Below are positions 54,969 through 62,824 of a stretch of 64,000 bases of DNA, piece after piece; the first letter of the stretch is position 1; the number at the start of each line of letters is the position of its first letter. Origin of the DNA: CAYRZL01 sp964428795 (GTDB lineage: Bacteria; Bacillota; Clostridia; Lachnospirales; Lachnospiraceae); contig CAYRZL010000005.1 in NCBI GenBank assembly GCA_964428795.1, forward strand, positions 1-64,000, in the 5' to 3' direction. The notes beneath the pieces are model-generated. The model searched no databases, was not told where the DNA came from, and worked only from the letters and a program-made list of their open reading frames with translations. The position numbers and the translations under genes were made by a program.

Positions 54969-55466
54969 TTATCTCCTTATTCCCATTTTATCCAGAATAT
55001 CTTTTTGGCGTGCCTCCATCCGGGCAGCTTCCTGCGGTGTCTCATGGTCATATCCGAATAAATGCAGCATACTGTGACAGATCAAAAAAGCATATTCTCT
55101 TTTCTCACTGTGACCATACTCCAACGCCTGTGCTTTCACATGCTCTGCGGATAACACAATATCTCCCAGGGTCACCTCTTCGGTGTCGGGATTCACCACG
55201 TCCATACCTCCATCCACGATCACATCAAAACATGCCGGATAAGGATAGTCGATCAGCGGAAAGGAAAGTACGTCCGTGGATCTGTCTATCTGACGGTAAG
55301 TATGATTGATCTTAGCAATATTCTCATCATCTGTAATGGTCAGATTCACTTCTGCTTCATAGGGAAACTGCTCTGCATCCATGCAGGCAAGTATCACCTG
55401 TTCTGCCAGTTTTTTATAGCAAAAAGGAAATTTTGCTCCTACCTCATTTATAATCGTAATCGTCAT
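54969..55466 (-). CDS. ybeY: Endoribonuclease YbeY
   Basis: 165 residues. Zinc motif H-S-M-L-H-L-F-G-Y-D-H (H-x3-H-x5-H) and the R-x-T-D-V-L-S-F-P segment. Matures 16S rRNA 3' ends and takes part in ribosome quality control. Overlaps phoH by 4 nt, a classical arrangement. Confidence 0.93.
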   Translation of the reverse strand: MTITIINEVGAKFPFCYKKLAEQVILACMDAEQFPYEAEVNLTITDDENIAKINHTYRQIDRSTDVLSFPLIDYPYPACFDVIVDGGMDVVNPDTEEVTLGDIVLSAEHVKAQALEYGHSEKREYAFLICHSMLHLFGYDHETPQEAARMEARQKDILDKMGIRR

Positions 55467-56452
55467 GCTTTATTCCGCTTTCTCTTTGCAGCCTGCTTTT
55501 CCTCGTATTCCTCATAAGCCTGTACAATTTTTTGTACCAGTGGGTGTCGCACCACATCCTTGCTGCTCAGTTCACAAATCCCGATATCGTCCACTTTTTT
55601 CAGAACACGCATCGCCACATCCAGTCCGGACACAATGCCGGGGGCAAGATCCTTCTGGGTTGCATCTCCGGTAATGACTGCTTTGGAACCGAATCCGATT
55701 CTGGTCAAAAACATCTTCATCTGTGCCGGCGTGGTATTCTGTGCTTCATCTAATATTATAAATGCATTGTCAAGTGTACGTCCGCGCATATAGGCAAGAG
55801 GTGCAACCTCGATCAGTCCTTTTTCCTGATTTTTGATAAAACTCTCTGCTCCCATAATCTGATAGAGCGCATCATAGAGAGGTCTTAAATACGGGTCGAT
55901 CTTGCTCTGTAAATCTCCCGGGAGAAATCCCAGTTTTTCTCCTGCCTCTATAGCAGGTCTTGTGAGAATAATACGGCTTACCTCTTCCTTCTTGAACGCA
56001 GTGATCGCCATTGCCATTGCAAGATATGTCTTTCCTGTTCCTGCGGGACCGAGACCAAACACAATCATTTTATCCCGAATCTCATCCACATAGGCTTTCT
56101 GTCCCACGGTTTTCGGTTTGACAGGTTTCCCATTTATCGTATGACAAATAATATCATTGTCAATATCTGCAAGACGGACGGAGGAATGCTCCAAAACAAG
56201 AGACAGCGCATAATTCACATTCTGTTCCGTGATCGCGTTCCCCCGCTTTGCCAGCGATAAAAGCTGCTCAAATACTGCCGATGCCTGAGAAACAGCCTCC
56301 TCGGTGCCAAGAATTTTTATGCTGTCTCCTCTTACTATGATCGTAACCTCAAGAGTCCGCTCAATGGTCTTTAAATAAGCATCAAACTGACCAAATACAT
56401 TACTCATATGCTCCAAGGGAAGTGTAACTGTTTTCTCTGTCAAATTACTCAT
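55463..56452 (-). CDS. phoH: PhoH-family ATPase
   Basis: 329 residues. N-terminal KH-like part (about 1-95), then the ATPase domain with Walker A G-P-A-G-T-G-K-T-Y, I-I-L-D-E-A-Q-N-T for Walker B and I-T-G-D-A-T-Q. Likely RNA-linked. In Bacillota it sits between yqfD and ybeY, as here, overlapping both. Confidence 0.92.
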   Translation of the reverse strand: MSNLTEKTVTLPLEHMSNVFGQFDAYLKTIERTLEVTIIVRGDSIKILGTEEAVSQASAVFEQLLSLAKRGNAITEQNVNYALSLVLEHSSVRLADIDNDIICHTINGKPVKPKTVGQKAYVDEIRDKMIVFGLGPAGTGKTYLAMAMAITAFKKEEVSRIILTRPAIEAGEKLGFLPGDLQSKIDPYLRPLYDALYQIMGAESFIKNQEKGLIEVAPLAYMRGRTLDNAFIILDEAQNTTPAQMKMFLTRIGFGSKAVITGDATQKDLAPGIVSGLDVAMRVLKKVDDIGICELSSKDVVRHPLVQKIVQAYEEYEEKQAAKRKRNKA

Positions 56453-57677
56453 CGTCTATTTGTCCTTCCTCTGTAATTTCGGGCATCTTATCCACCAGGA
56501 CATAGGTTCCCGCAGACTGATACACCGATATGGAGCCATCTGTTATGCAAGATGTTCCATCGCTACTTACTATAACATTATTTGACTGTATTTGAATACC
56601 TTTTTTTTCTAATTTTTCACAATAAGCTGCAAGACGATGCTCTGCATATACCTTTGCCTCTTCCTCAGTATACTCCATTTTTACCGTATAATATTCCCGC
56701 TGCGTGGTAACTACAAGCTGAATCGGAAGATAAAAGTTCTCTCCGATCCGAAGCTGATGCTCTTCCGTCATCACGTCATACAGTGAAAAGTTCTCTCCGA
56801 AGGAAGGAAACGATTGGGTATGGTTTCCGACACGCAGCTGCAGTCTGCGATGAGTCTTGTCTGTATATTCCTTTTTTTCATAAGACATGGAAAAGGAATC
56901 GCTGTAAGGTATGTCGCGACTTATTGTAATATCAGCATCCGCAGTCACATACCGGTATCCTGCGGTCTCACCGCCATCATTTTTTAATTCCACCACTCCG
57001 GATACAAGAAGCTGTCCTTTGACCACCTGATCTCCCGCTTTTACCTGTGGAGTTCCGGCTCTTGTCACCATAGACACGATCACTCCATCCATATCTGAAA
57101 CGAGACTTGCCTCCTCCTCCGGCATTTCTTTTTTATCCTGTACCACACTTTCCTGTATATCGATCATCAGCTTTGTACCCTGGATCCTTGCCGACGACCA
57201 TATCACATCCGAATAATCGGAACGCAGCGATTCTTCAATCTGATCACAGTCGATATCCTTCTTCGGAGTTCCCCAGCATATACCCTGATCTTTAAAATAA
57301 TCCGTCAATGCCTGATCCGTGAGAAAAGAATTGCCCTGTATCTCAATATCCCAGATATAAGAGGACATAACCTTAATCAAAATAAATGCGGCTATGACTC
57401 CCACCAGAAAAAATTTCCGTTTCCGATACCGGAATGTCAGAAAAGGGAGTCCATGCCGCTCCGTAATCTTTATTCTTGTTCCCGATTTTTTTAAGAGCGG
57501 TCTTATAGTACGCACAGCTTTTACACTAATGGAAAAAGAATACCCTCCATCGATCGTCACCAAATCCCAGATCAGTATATTTCTGTTTGCACACAAATTC
57601 AGGAAACGCTCCGGACTGTACCCGGTAAGCTCCACCGTCACATAACCCTGGAATAATTTAAAATACCCTGCAGACAT
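56445..57677 (-). CDS. yqfD: Sporulation protein YqfD
   Basis: 410 residues. N-terminal domain (about 1-85), helix at about 92-112, then a large external region with W-D-I-E-I-Q-G-N, G-x-x-W-G-T-P-K and V-K-A-G-D-Q-V-V-K-G-Q-L-L-V-S-G. In B. subtilis this family is sigma-E dependent and needed for normal spore formation. Follows yqfC after 11 nt. Confidence 0.88.
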   Translation of the reverse strand: MSAGYFKLFQGYVTVELTGYSPERFLNLCANRNILIWDLVTIDGGYSFSISVKAVRTIRPLLKKSGTRIKITERHGLPFLTFRYRKRKFFLVGVIAAFILIKVMSSYIWDIEIQGNSFLTDQALTDYFKDQGICWGTPKKDIDCDQIEESLRSDYSDVIWSSARIQGTKLMIDIQESVVQDKKEMPEEEASLVSDMDGVIVSMVTRAGTPQVKAGDQVVKGQLLVSGVVELKNDGGETAGYRYVTADADITISRDIPYSDSFSMSYEKKEYTDKTHRRLQLRVGNHTQSFPSFGENFSLYDVMTEEHQLRIGENFYLPIQLVVTTQREYYTVKMEYTEEEAKVYAEHRLAAYCEKLEKKGIQIQSNNVIVSSDGTSCITDGSISVYQSAGTYVLVDKMPEITEEGQIDDE

Positions 57678-57688
57678 AAAAAAACTCC

Positions 57689-57970
57689 TTACACACCATA
57701 TACAATACTTTGAATGATACCAGTAATCTTCATATCATCATTCGTATAATATGTGATAAGGAGTTTTTTGCCCTGGATACTCAGCGTTCCGTCTTTTGTG
57801 GATAAACGGATCTCCTCCGATGAGTATTCCAGAATTCCTCTGTAATTTTCAATGGTCATCTCGGTCCTGCCTACGATGGATACCATCACGGCGCCATGCA
57901 TCAGGTCCTTTGGCAGTTCCAGATTTTCAACCAGATCAGTTTTCCATGATTGCAGCTTTCTTTTTCTCAT
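57689..57970 (-). CDS. yqfC: Sporulation protein YqfC
   Basis: 93 residues, the usual family length, with L-E-L-P-K-D-L-M, V-S-I-V-G-R-x-E-M-T-I-E-N-Y-R-G-I-L-E-Y and S-I-Q-G-K-K-L. The ATG at 57970 has no Shine-Dalgarno sequence and an in-frame TAA two codons upstream. A start at Met24 (57901) has AAAGGA in front, but would remove conserved residues. Confidence 0.85.
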   Translation of the reverse strand: MRKRKLQSWKTDLVENLELPKDLMHGAVMVSIVGRTEMTIENYRGILEYSSEEIRLSTKDGTLSIQGKKLLITYYTNDDMKITGIIQSIVYGV

Positions 57971-57990
57971 ACTTTACTATATGAGAAAAA
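57961..57990 (-). promoter_or_regulatory. Hairpin enclosing the yqfC start codon / possible sigma-E -10
   Basis: TTTTTCTCATA and TATGAGAAAAA are perfect 11-bp arms with an 8-nt loop; the start codon of yqfC lies in the second arm. CATATAGT (57984-57977) resembles the sigma-E -10 pattern (CATACANT), which would place the transcript start at about the ATG itself, that is, a leaderless message. No good -35 was seen. Bases 58015-58035 hold a weak 6-bp hairpin that may end the URO-D gene. Confidence 0.35.
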
Positions 57991-58041
57991 GAAACTGTTC
58001 AGAACCCATGAATCATCAAACGGGCATACCCGCTATGAGAA

Positions 58042-59025
58042 CTATTTCTGAAAGATGGTTGCTCCGTACTTATTTACCTCATCCATGTAAATAAACCATT
58101 TTTCCTCCATATTCGGAATGTAATACGGAATATATCTTCCTTTATGACAGTAGGCATCCATGGCTCTGTGGATCTCTGCACAGATTTCAGCCGGAGTGGA
58201 CTCAGGCCGGTCAATGAGACGATTGTCCAGACCACCCATAAATGTAATCTGGTCTCCATACTTATCCAGACATTCATCCAGATCGTTTTTCGGCATCATC
58301 GGCTCAATGACGTCTACGCCGATCTCAATAAGATCCGGAATGATCTGTTTGATATAGCCGCAGGAATGATGTATATAGATCATGCCAAGCTCATGAATAC
58401 GATCCGCATAGCGTTTTTCCAGAGGCTTGATATATTCCCGCCAGAGCTCCGGGGAGAAGAACATATTTACATCGGTACCCCAGTCATCGTGCATATGGAT
58501 CACATCCGGTTTTACATATTTGTATGCCAGATCGATGCATTTTAATTTGTACTCGCACATGGCCTCAAAAAATTCCTGCACCTCATCCGGATACTCGTAA
58601 AATGCGCACAGCGCATTCTCCATACCGATCATCTGATTCATACGCTCAAACTGTCCCGACAGCATGAGAACAGATACCACATGCTCCTCTCTGTTTACCT
58701 GCATCCCCATGCTCATGCCCTGAAAAATCTGTTCCAATGGCATAAATTCGATGGGTGGAAAATGCACATGATCCTTCCATTCATCCATATCATCAAATAG
58801 TTTAAAATTTGCGGCAACCGTATTCCCGTCTACTAACGGGTTCGGTCCCTGATTCGTCCACATCACGCCCCATGCATCCGGGCCTGTTCCATACGGATCC
58901 GGCTTTTCCGGAAAATAACGCTCTCCCGGAAATACAAGATCTTTCATGGTAGAATAAACCTCCGGAATAAAATCCGCTTTTTCGCCCCGCAGCAATGCCA
59001 GCAATGCTTCTTTTCTTGTCTGCAT
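58042..59025 (-). CDS. Uroporphyrinogen decarboxylase (URO-D) superfamily protein
   Basis: 327 residues. TIM-barrel features of the URO-D superfamily: R-x-x-x-L-x-L-L-R-G-E-K-A-D near the start, H-M-H-D-D-W-G-T, H-H-S-C-G-Y-I, G-V-D-V-I-E-P and F-M-G-G-L-D-N. Members include cobalamin-dependent methyltransferases and heme enzymes. The His-x-Cys in H-S-C could bind zinc as in MtaA/MtbA, but no corrinoid protein lies nearby. AGAGGGGG precedes the ATG. The LysR gene upstream is the likely regulator. Confidence 0.75.
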   Translation of the reverse strand: MQTRKEALLALLRGEKADFIPEVYSTMKDLVFPGERYFPEKPDPYGTGPDAWGVMWTNQGPNPLVDGNTVAANFKLFDDMDEWKDHVHFPPIEFMPLEQIFQGMSMGMQVNREEHVVSVLMLSGQFERMNQMIGMENALCAFYEYPDEVQEFFEAMCEYKLKCIDLAYKYVKPDVIHMHDDWGTDVNMFFSPELWREYIKPLEKRYADRIHELGMIYIHHSCGYIKQIIPDLIEIGVDVIEPMMPKNDLDECLDKYGDQITFMGGLDNRLIDRPESTPAEICAEIHRAMDAYCHKGRYIPYYIPNMEEKWFIYMDEVNKYGATIFQK

Positions 59026-59050
59026 AATAAAACCCCCTCTACATACTGAT

Positions 59051-59069
59051 TACCATCTTGTTACTGGTA
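59051..59069. promoter_or_regulatory. Inverted repeat in front of the URO-D gene, possible LysR box
   Basis: TACCA-N9-TGGTA, a dyad of the T-N11-A kind bound by LysR-type regulators, about 26 nt before the URO-D start. A second dyad, GCTGCAACCT-c-AGGTTGTAGC (59116-59136), overlaps the last codons of the LysR gene. Confidence 0.4.
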
Positions 59070-59124
59070 GTCTAGCACACAGAAGAGGCTTTGAAAAGCA
59101 GTTCCTGGATGAATGGCTGCAACC

Positions 59125-60039
59125 TCAGGTTGTAGCTGGATGCCTTATCTCCTGAAGATCAAATTCTTCCTCCAATGCCTGGGCAATCTCATTGATGCCT
59201 TTTAGCTTACTGTGCGGATCATAAATGACCGCCGTATGAAAGATCAGAGTATCCCCAGGATAGTCAAAGGTCTTGATCTTTGCCTTTTCCATCTGAGTAA
59301 AAGCAAGAGGAAATACAGCAAAGGATTCCCCCTGCTGAAGCAGCATATACATAGTGTCAAAATTTGTCACTTCACGAATGCTCCGGCAGGGAATATTTTT
59401 GTAGAAAGAGCTTTCTGCCGGAACTGTATAACTGTCTTCTGACATCTTCATCTTTAATAGCGTCTCCTGCTTCAAATCCTCCATCGTAAGCTTCTGCTTT
59501 ACCGCCCATGGATGCAGCAATGAAACAACCACTTTTGCCGGAAGTTCTGCAAAAGACAGACAGCGTTTTCCCTTCCAGTCATCCTCCATATGAGTATTGG
59601 TAAGCAGGATATCAATATTACCTGCCAACAACTGACGTTTGCCCTCATCCAGACTCATAAGATTCAATTCCATCCGGTAATCATGAAAATTTGCAAGCAG
59701 AAAAGACAGTACCGGAGTTACCAGCTTTTCCTGAGGCAACGCAGAAAAAATGCCAATATTGATCCGCTCCTTATCATCCATTGCACGCAGCTTCAGCTCG
59801 GAAAATGCCGCATCGATCTCAAGATCGATCTTTTCAAACTGCTCTTTTGCGTACTCCCCTAATCTGGTCAGAGTAACTCCCTGAGGAGAACGGAAAAACA
59901 GTTTTCCTCCAATTTCTTCCTCCAGAAGTCCGATCTGCTTTGTCAAGCCCTGTGCCGATACATATACTAAAGATGCCGCTTTGGAAAAACTGCCTGTCTC
60001 TGCTGCCTTTAAAAAATAACGTATTCGCTGATAAATCAT
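59125..60039 (-). CDS. LysR-family transcriptional regulator
   Basis: 304 residues. Winged helix at 1-60 (F-S-K-A-A-S-L-V-Y-V-S-A-Q-G-L-T-K-Q-I read in parts, with F-F-R-S-P-Q-G-V-T-L-T), linker helix, then a periplasmic-binding-like effector domain from about 90. Encoded just upstream of the URO-D gene and in the same direction; 5 nt behind the 105-residue unknown gene. Effector unknown. Confidence 0.85.
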   Translation of the reverse strand: MIYQRIRYFLKAAETGSFSKAASLVYVSAQGLTKQIGLLEEEIGGKLFFRSPQGVTLTRLGEYAKEQFEKIDLEIDAAFSELKLRAMDDKERINIGIFSALPQEKLVTPVLSFLLANFHDYRMELNLMSLDEGKRQLLAGNIDILLTNTHMEDDWKGKRCLSFAELPAKVVVSLLHPWAVKQKLTMEDLKQETLLKMKMSEDSYTVPAESSFYKNIPCRSIREVTNFDTMYMLLQQGESFAVFPLAFTQMEKAKIKTFDYPGDTLIFHTAVIYDPHSKLKGINEIAQALEEEFDLQEIRHPATT

Positions 60040-60043
60040 AGCT

Positions 60044-60361
60044 TTACTCCATGGTATAAAATTCTTTCGGATTACAGGTAATGCGCACAGCAGCCTCAGG
60101 CACCTGACTCAGCAGATCCTTTGATGTCAGACAGATGGCATTCTCCTTCTCTATCTCGGTATCCTCTCCGGACAGGATCGCTTTATAGAAAAAGAAGCTG
60201 TTTTTACTCATATAAGCCGCCATCATTATCACATCTATTTCTTCCTCATTGTGTGCTGCATCTTTGTTTATCGTCAGTGTTTCCCCTTTCCCATTTGCAA
60301 TCGCTTCCCGTAATTCAAACAGCGAAAGCGGAATACAAGCTTTAAATAAGTTCCGTTCCAA
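60044..60361 (-). CDS. Hypothetical protein upstream of the LysR gene
   Basis: 105 residues from a TTG at 60361, about 10 nt behind GGGGG. Mixed alpha/beta with S-L-F-E-L-R-E-A-I-A-N-G-K-G-E-T near the start; no family recognised. The start lies in the 55-base block repeated at the assembly gap, so the upstream sequence is uncertain, though the copy after the gap reads the same. Confidence 0.5.
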   Translation of the reverse strand: MERNLFKACIPLSLFELREAIANGKGETLTINKDAAHNEEEIDVIMMAAYMSKNSFFFYKAILSGEDTEIEKENAICLTSKDLLSQVPEAAVRITCNPKEFYTME

Positions 60362-60400
60362 TTCATATTTTCCCCCTTCAGGATGTTAAAACTTTTATGT
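60346..60400. repeat. 55-base block before the assembly gap
   Basis: Identical to 60501-60555 and ending exactly at the first N. Exactly 55 bases is a common assembler word length, so the two contigs probably overlap and the gap is false. Confidence 0.85.
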
Positions 60401-60500
60401 NNNNNNNNNNNNNNNNNNNNNNNNNNNNNNNNNNNNNNNNNNNNNNNNNNNNNNNNNNNNNNNNNNNNNNNNNNNNNNNNNNNNNNNNNNNNNNNNNNNN
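60401..60500. other. Assembly gap of 100 N
   Basis: A round 100-N scaffold gap of unknown true size. The flanking 55-base duplication suggests nothing is missing; if joined, the plsY-like stop codon lies 172 minus 155 = 17 bases upstream of the hypothetical gene start. Confidence 0.95.
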
Positions 60501-60555
60501 ATAAGTTCCGTTCCAATTCATATTTTCCCCCTTCAGGATGTTAAAACTTTTATGT
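60501..60555. repeat. 55-base block after the assembly gap
   Basis: Second copy of 60346-60400, starting at the first base after the N run. It carries the last codons of the plsY-like gene. Confidence 0.85.
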
Positions 60556-61159
60556 CACAATTTCTATGCATACTGACGACTGCCTTAATTATAACTAAAA
60601 ATGCCAATAACATATAAGTATATTTAAACACAGAATTTTGCTCAAACAAAAGCGCTGCCGCCGAAAATGTTCCAAACACACAAATGGTTCTCATCTGTTG
60701 TCTGTGAAATTTTAAGACAAATTTATAAAATGCATATATAGACACAAGGAAAACAAGCAATTTTGTTTTTAAAAAAACTGCAATCAAAGTTCCGCACAAA
60801 GGGGCAATCCCCATTCCGCCTCTTCCGCCATGGAAAACAGAAAACATATGCCCCAACACGGGAGCAGCAATGATCAAACCAAACCCGATCCCGGCAATAT
60901 TTTTATTAACAAGCAGATTCCCGGCAAAAACAGGGAAAAAACCTTTTCCAAATTCACATATTCCCGTCAGGATTCCACATTTTTTCCCACAATACTGAAA
61001 CACATTTGCAGTCCCCGGATTACCATCCTCACTGATTTCTCTGATATCCACATGACAGATTCGTTTAGGCAGCTTATATGCATACAACATGCTTCCTGAG
61101 AAAAATCCTGCCAGACTGATTGCGATCAACATAAAATATGTGTATACTATCATGCTCAT
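60533..61159 (-). CDS. Divergent PlsY-like glycerol-3-phosphate acyltransferase
   Basis: 208 residues, five to seven helices. PlsY motif 1 appears as E-D-G-N-P-G-T-A-N-V-F (44-54) and motif 2 as G-H-M-F-S-V-F-H-G-G-R-G-G (103-115), against the usual S-G-N-P-G-A-T-N and G-H-x-F-P-V-F-x-x-F-x-G-G-K-G-V-A. The Lys of GGKG is Arg. Acyl transfer from acyl-phosphate to glycerol 3-phosphate is likely but not certain. Probably a second paralogue rather than the housekeeping enzyme. Confidence 0.68.
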   Translation of the reverse strand: MSMIVYTYFMLIAISLAGFFSGSMLYAYKLPKRICHVDIREISEDGNPGTANVFQYCGKKCGILTGICEFGKGFFPVFAGNLLVNKNIAGIGFGLIIAAPVLGHMFSVFHGGRGGMGIAPLCGTLIAVFLKTKLLVFLVSIYAFYKFVLKFHRQQMRTICVFGTFSAAALLFEQNSVFKYTYMLLAFLVIIKAVVSMHRNCDIKVLTS

Positions 61160-61176
61160 TTTTTAACTTGTCCTCC

Positions 61177-61686
61177 TTATAAAGTGATCCAATATCTTTG
61201 TTCGACAATGCCCTCTTCTTCTATCTCATTTTCCGGAATACCGCCATTCTTTATAATACTTTTTGCTGAGCCAATATTATCTTTGTCACATACCATCAGA
61301 ACTTTTTCAATTCCAAGTTTTCTGCATTCTGCTAACGCAAGTCGTATCATTTCCGTCGCAAAGCCCTTTCTACGTTCCGATGGTCGTATCCCATCCCCTA
61401 TATGCCCGCCATTTTTCAGCAGTGATTCGTTCAGATAATGTCTGATATTCACAGCGCCGACAAAAATATCCCTCTCTTCATCCAAGCAAAAATAAGTAGA
61501 ATCCGGGACAAGACGCCCGGTGTCATCCTTCACTTCTATAGTATCCACATATGTATTCCAATCATGATAATCACATTTTCTAATCGCATAGGGAATGATT
61601 TTCTCTCCGCTGGCGTACCATTCATCCATCATATCATATAAATGCATTTTATATTTATCATGTAACTTCACCAATTTTAATTTCAT
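61177..61686 (-). CDS. GNAT-family N-acetyltransferase
   Basis: 169 residues. Acetyl-CoA loop R-P-S-E-R-R-K-G-F-A-T (Q/R-x-x-G-x-G/A form) near 103-113, then L-M-V-C-D-K-D-N-I-G-S-A-K-S-I-I-K-N-G-G, the usual end of the fold. Complete. Substrate unknown. Confidence 0.8.
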   Translation of the reverse strand: MKLKLVKLHDKYKMHLYDMMDEWYASGEKIIPYAIRKCDYHDWNTYVDTIEVKDDTGRLVPDSTYFCLDEERDIFVGAVNIRHYLNESLLKNGGHIGDGIRPSERRKGFATEMIRLALAECRKLGIEKVLMVCDKDNIGSAKSIIKNGGIPENEIEEEGIVEQRYWITL

Positions 61687-61744
61687 ATTTTTCTCCTATT
61701 TGCTCTGCCTTTCAAAATCAATTATCGAAGATCAATCTATTATC

Positions 61745-62350
61745 TCATAGTCTTATATCAGCAGTCAACTCCTCTATATTACACTTCACCTTGTTTTCAA
61801 AGTATTTTTTTAACTCAATATTTTTATCCCATTTACTCTGAGGATAGTAGCCATACCGGCTCTTAACATCACCCATGCGTTTTTCTATTTGGGCAGCGCC
61901 TTCCGCCATCCCGATAGAATCGCATAACTGAATCAATCTATCATAATCATCATAGACACATTCTGCAAGTGCGTTCTCTACTATCTGTCGCTGCTGAGGT
62001 GTCACATCGAAATTACCACTATAATCTTCCACCTTCTTTGTAGAAAAAGAATGTGTCAGACAAATACGGGCAACGTCCGGATATCCAAGTTTACCCATAT
62101 ACATATAGCCATCATAAACATGTGCAAAATGTTTTACCCCAAAACGTCTTCCAATATTATGCAATAGTCCAAGTACATAAGCTTTTTGGGAATCCAAATC
62201 TTCGCATCTTGCAGCAATTGTTTCCGCACATTTTGCAACCACTCTGCTATGATCTCCCCATGAACCCGGATTCAACCTTTCCGATTCCTGCAATATTATT
62301 TCTGCTTTGGATCGATCCGGGTAACCGTTGCTTTCTTTAACAACCTCCAA
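61745..62350 (-). CDS. HD-domain protein
   Basis: 201 residues from a TTG at 62350, 7 nt behind AAGGAG; the open frame continues to a TTG at 62392 without a ribosome site. HD-superfamily helices with G-D-H-S-R-V-V near 36 and L-L-H-N-I-G-R-R near 63. The second metal motif is H-N instead of H-D, so phosphohydrolase activity is doubtful. Further His at K-H-F-A-H and L-T-H-S. Substrate unknown. Confidence 0.65.
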   Translation of the reverse strand: MEVVKESNGYPDRSKAEIILQESERLNPGSWGDHSRVVAKCAETIAARCEDLDSQKAYVLGLLHNIGRRFGVKHFAHVYDGYMYMGKLGYPDVARICLTHSFSTKKVEDYSGNFDVTPQQRQIVENALAECVYDDYDRLIQLCDSIGMAEGAAQIEKRMGDVKSRYGYYPQSKWDKNIELKKYFENKVKCNIEELTADIRL

Positions 62351-62362
62351 ATTGTCTCTCCT

Positions 62363-62398
62363 TATTCTATAATTTCCGCCCGTTTCTGACAATATAAG
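62363..62398. repeat. Direct repeat, left edge of the 62.4-62.8 kb island
   Basis: Starts TATTCTATAATT, continues CCGCC and TGAC and ends ATATAAG. Matches 62826-62859 in 29 of 36 aligned columns, with one 2-nt gap, in the same orientation. Confidence 0.55.
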
Positions 62399-62537
62399 TT
62401 TTTAATATCAAATAGTTAACTTTCTTACTGTCCATCCGTATGCGAATCTAGCAAATCCGTTGCAAACAATCCTTTTATCTGCTCTTTATACTTACACAAA
62501 ACCGTTTCATCTCCTTTACCAAAGGAAACCTGGTAAC

Positions 62538-62582
62538 GAAAAGAAACCTCCACCGGAGCTTTCCTTCGGATGCTTTACAACT
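62538..62582 (-). terminator. Second terminator of the island; copy A of a repeated terminator element
   Basis: On the minus strand GAAAGCTCC-ggt-GGAGGTTTC followed by TTTT. The 38 bases 62545-62582 match 63860-63897 at 33 positions, same orientation. The conserved stretch extends about 18 nt beyond the hairpin, more than a chance terminator needs. Bases 62399-62537 show no gene or signal. Confidence 0.65.
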
Positions 62583-62584
62583 AA

Positions 62585-62722
62585 GAAAAAAGGATGACCG
62601 CAGCCATCCTTTCTCTGATTTTTGGCAGTTTACTCTGTAATGGGAATGAGTTTTAGGTCTTCATCCCGACCACTGGAAACGGATTTTAAGTCGCCGTTCT
62701 GACTATATTATCTTCTTTTTCT
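62585..62722 (-). ncRNA. Candidate small RNA (about 138 nt), unnamed
   Basis: A consensus promoter (62757-62729) is followed by about 110 nt without a credible start codon and then a strong intrinsic terminator. Inside, GGGATGA pairs with TCATTCCC (one bulge), and two related segments, GACTTAAAATCCGTTTCC and GACCTAAAACTCATTCCC, repeat with 13 of 18 matches. The only open frame, a 24-codon tail ending in LIPITE, has no start and a stop just upstream, so it would be a gene remnant. I know of no named RNA family that I can match by eye. Confidence 0.5.
62591..62610 (-). terminator. Terminator of the candidate small RNA
   Basis: AGGATGGCTGCGGTCATCCT on the minus strand followed by TTTTTT. The same 20 bases end the regulator operon at 2044-2063 on the plus strand. 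Confidence 0.8.
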
Positions 62723-62728
62723 ACGCTT

Positions 62729-62757
62729 AGTATACACTATGATATGTCAAAAGTCAA
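62729..62757 (-). promoter_or_regulatory. Promoter of the candidate small RNA
   Basis: On the minus strand TTGACT (62757-62752), 17 nt, TATACT (62734-62729). No coding region begins within the next 300 bases downstream, which is why a non-coding product is proposed. Confidence 0.7.
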
Positions 62758-62824
62758 TCAACAGTGCATTTTTAGAATTGTATATTCGGCTTACTGATTA
62801 GTTGAATTTCATTTACAAACCAGA

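Noticed and set aside
60274..60516. Open frame running through the N gap
   Set aside because: Produced by translating N; without the gap it closes at once.
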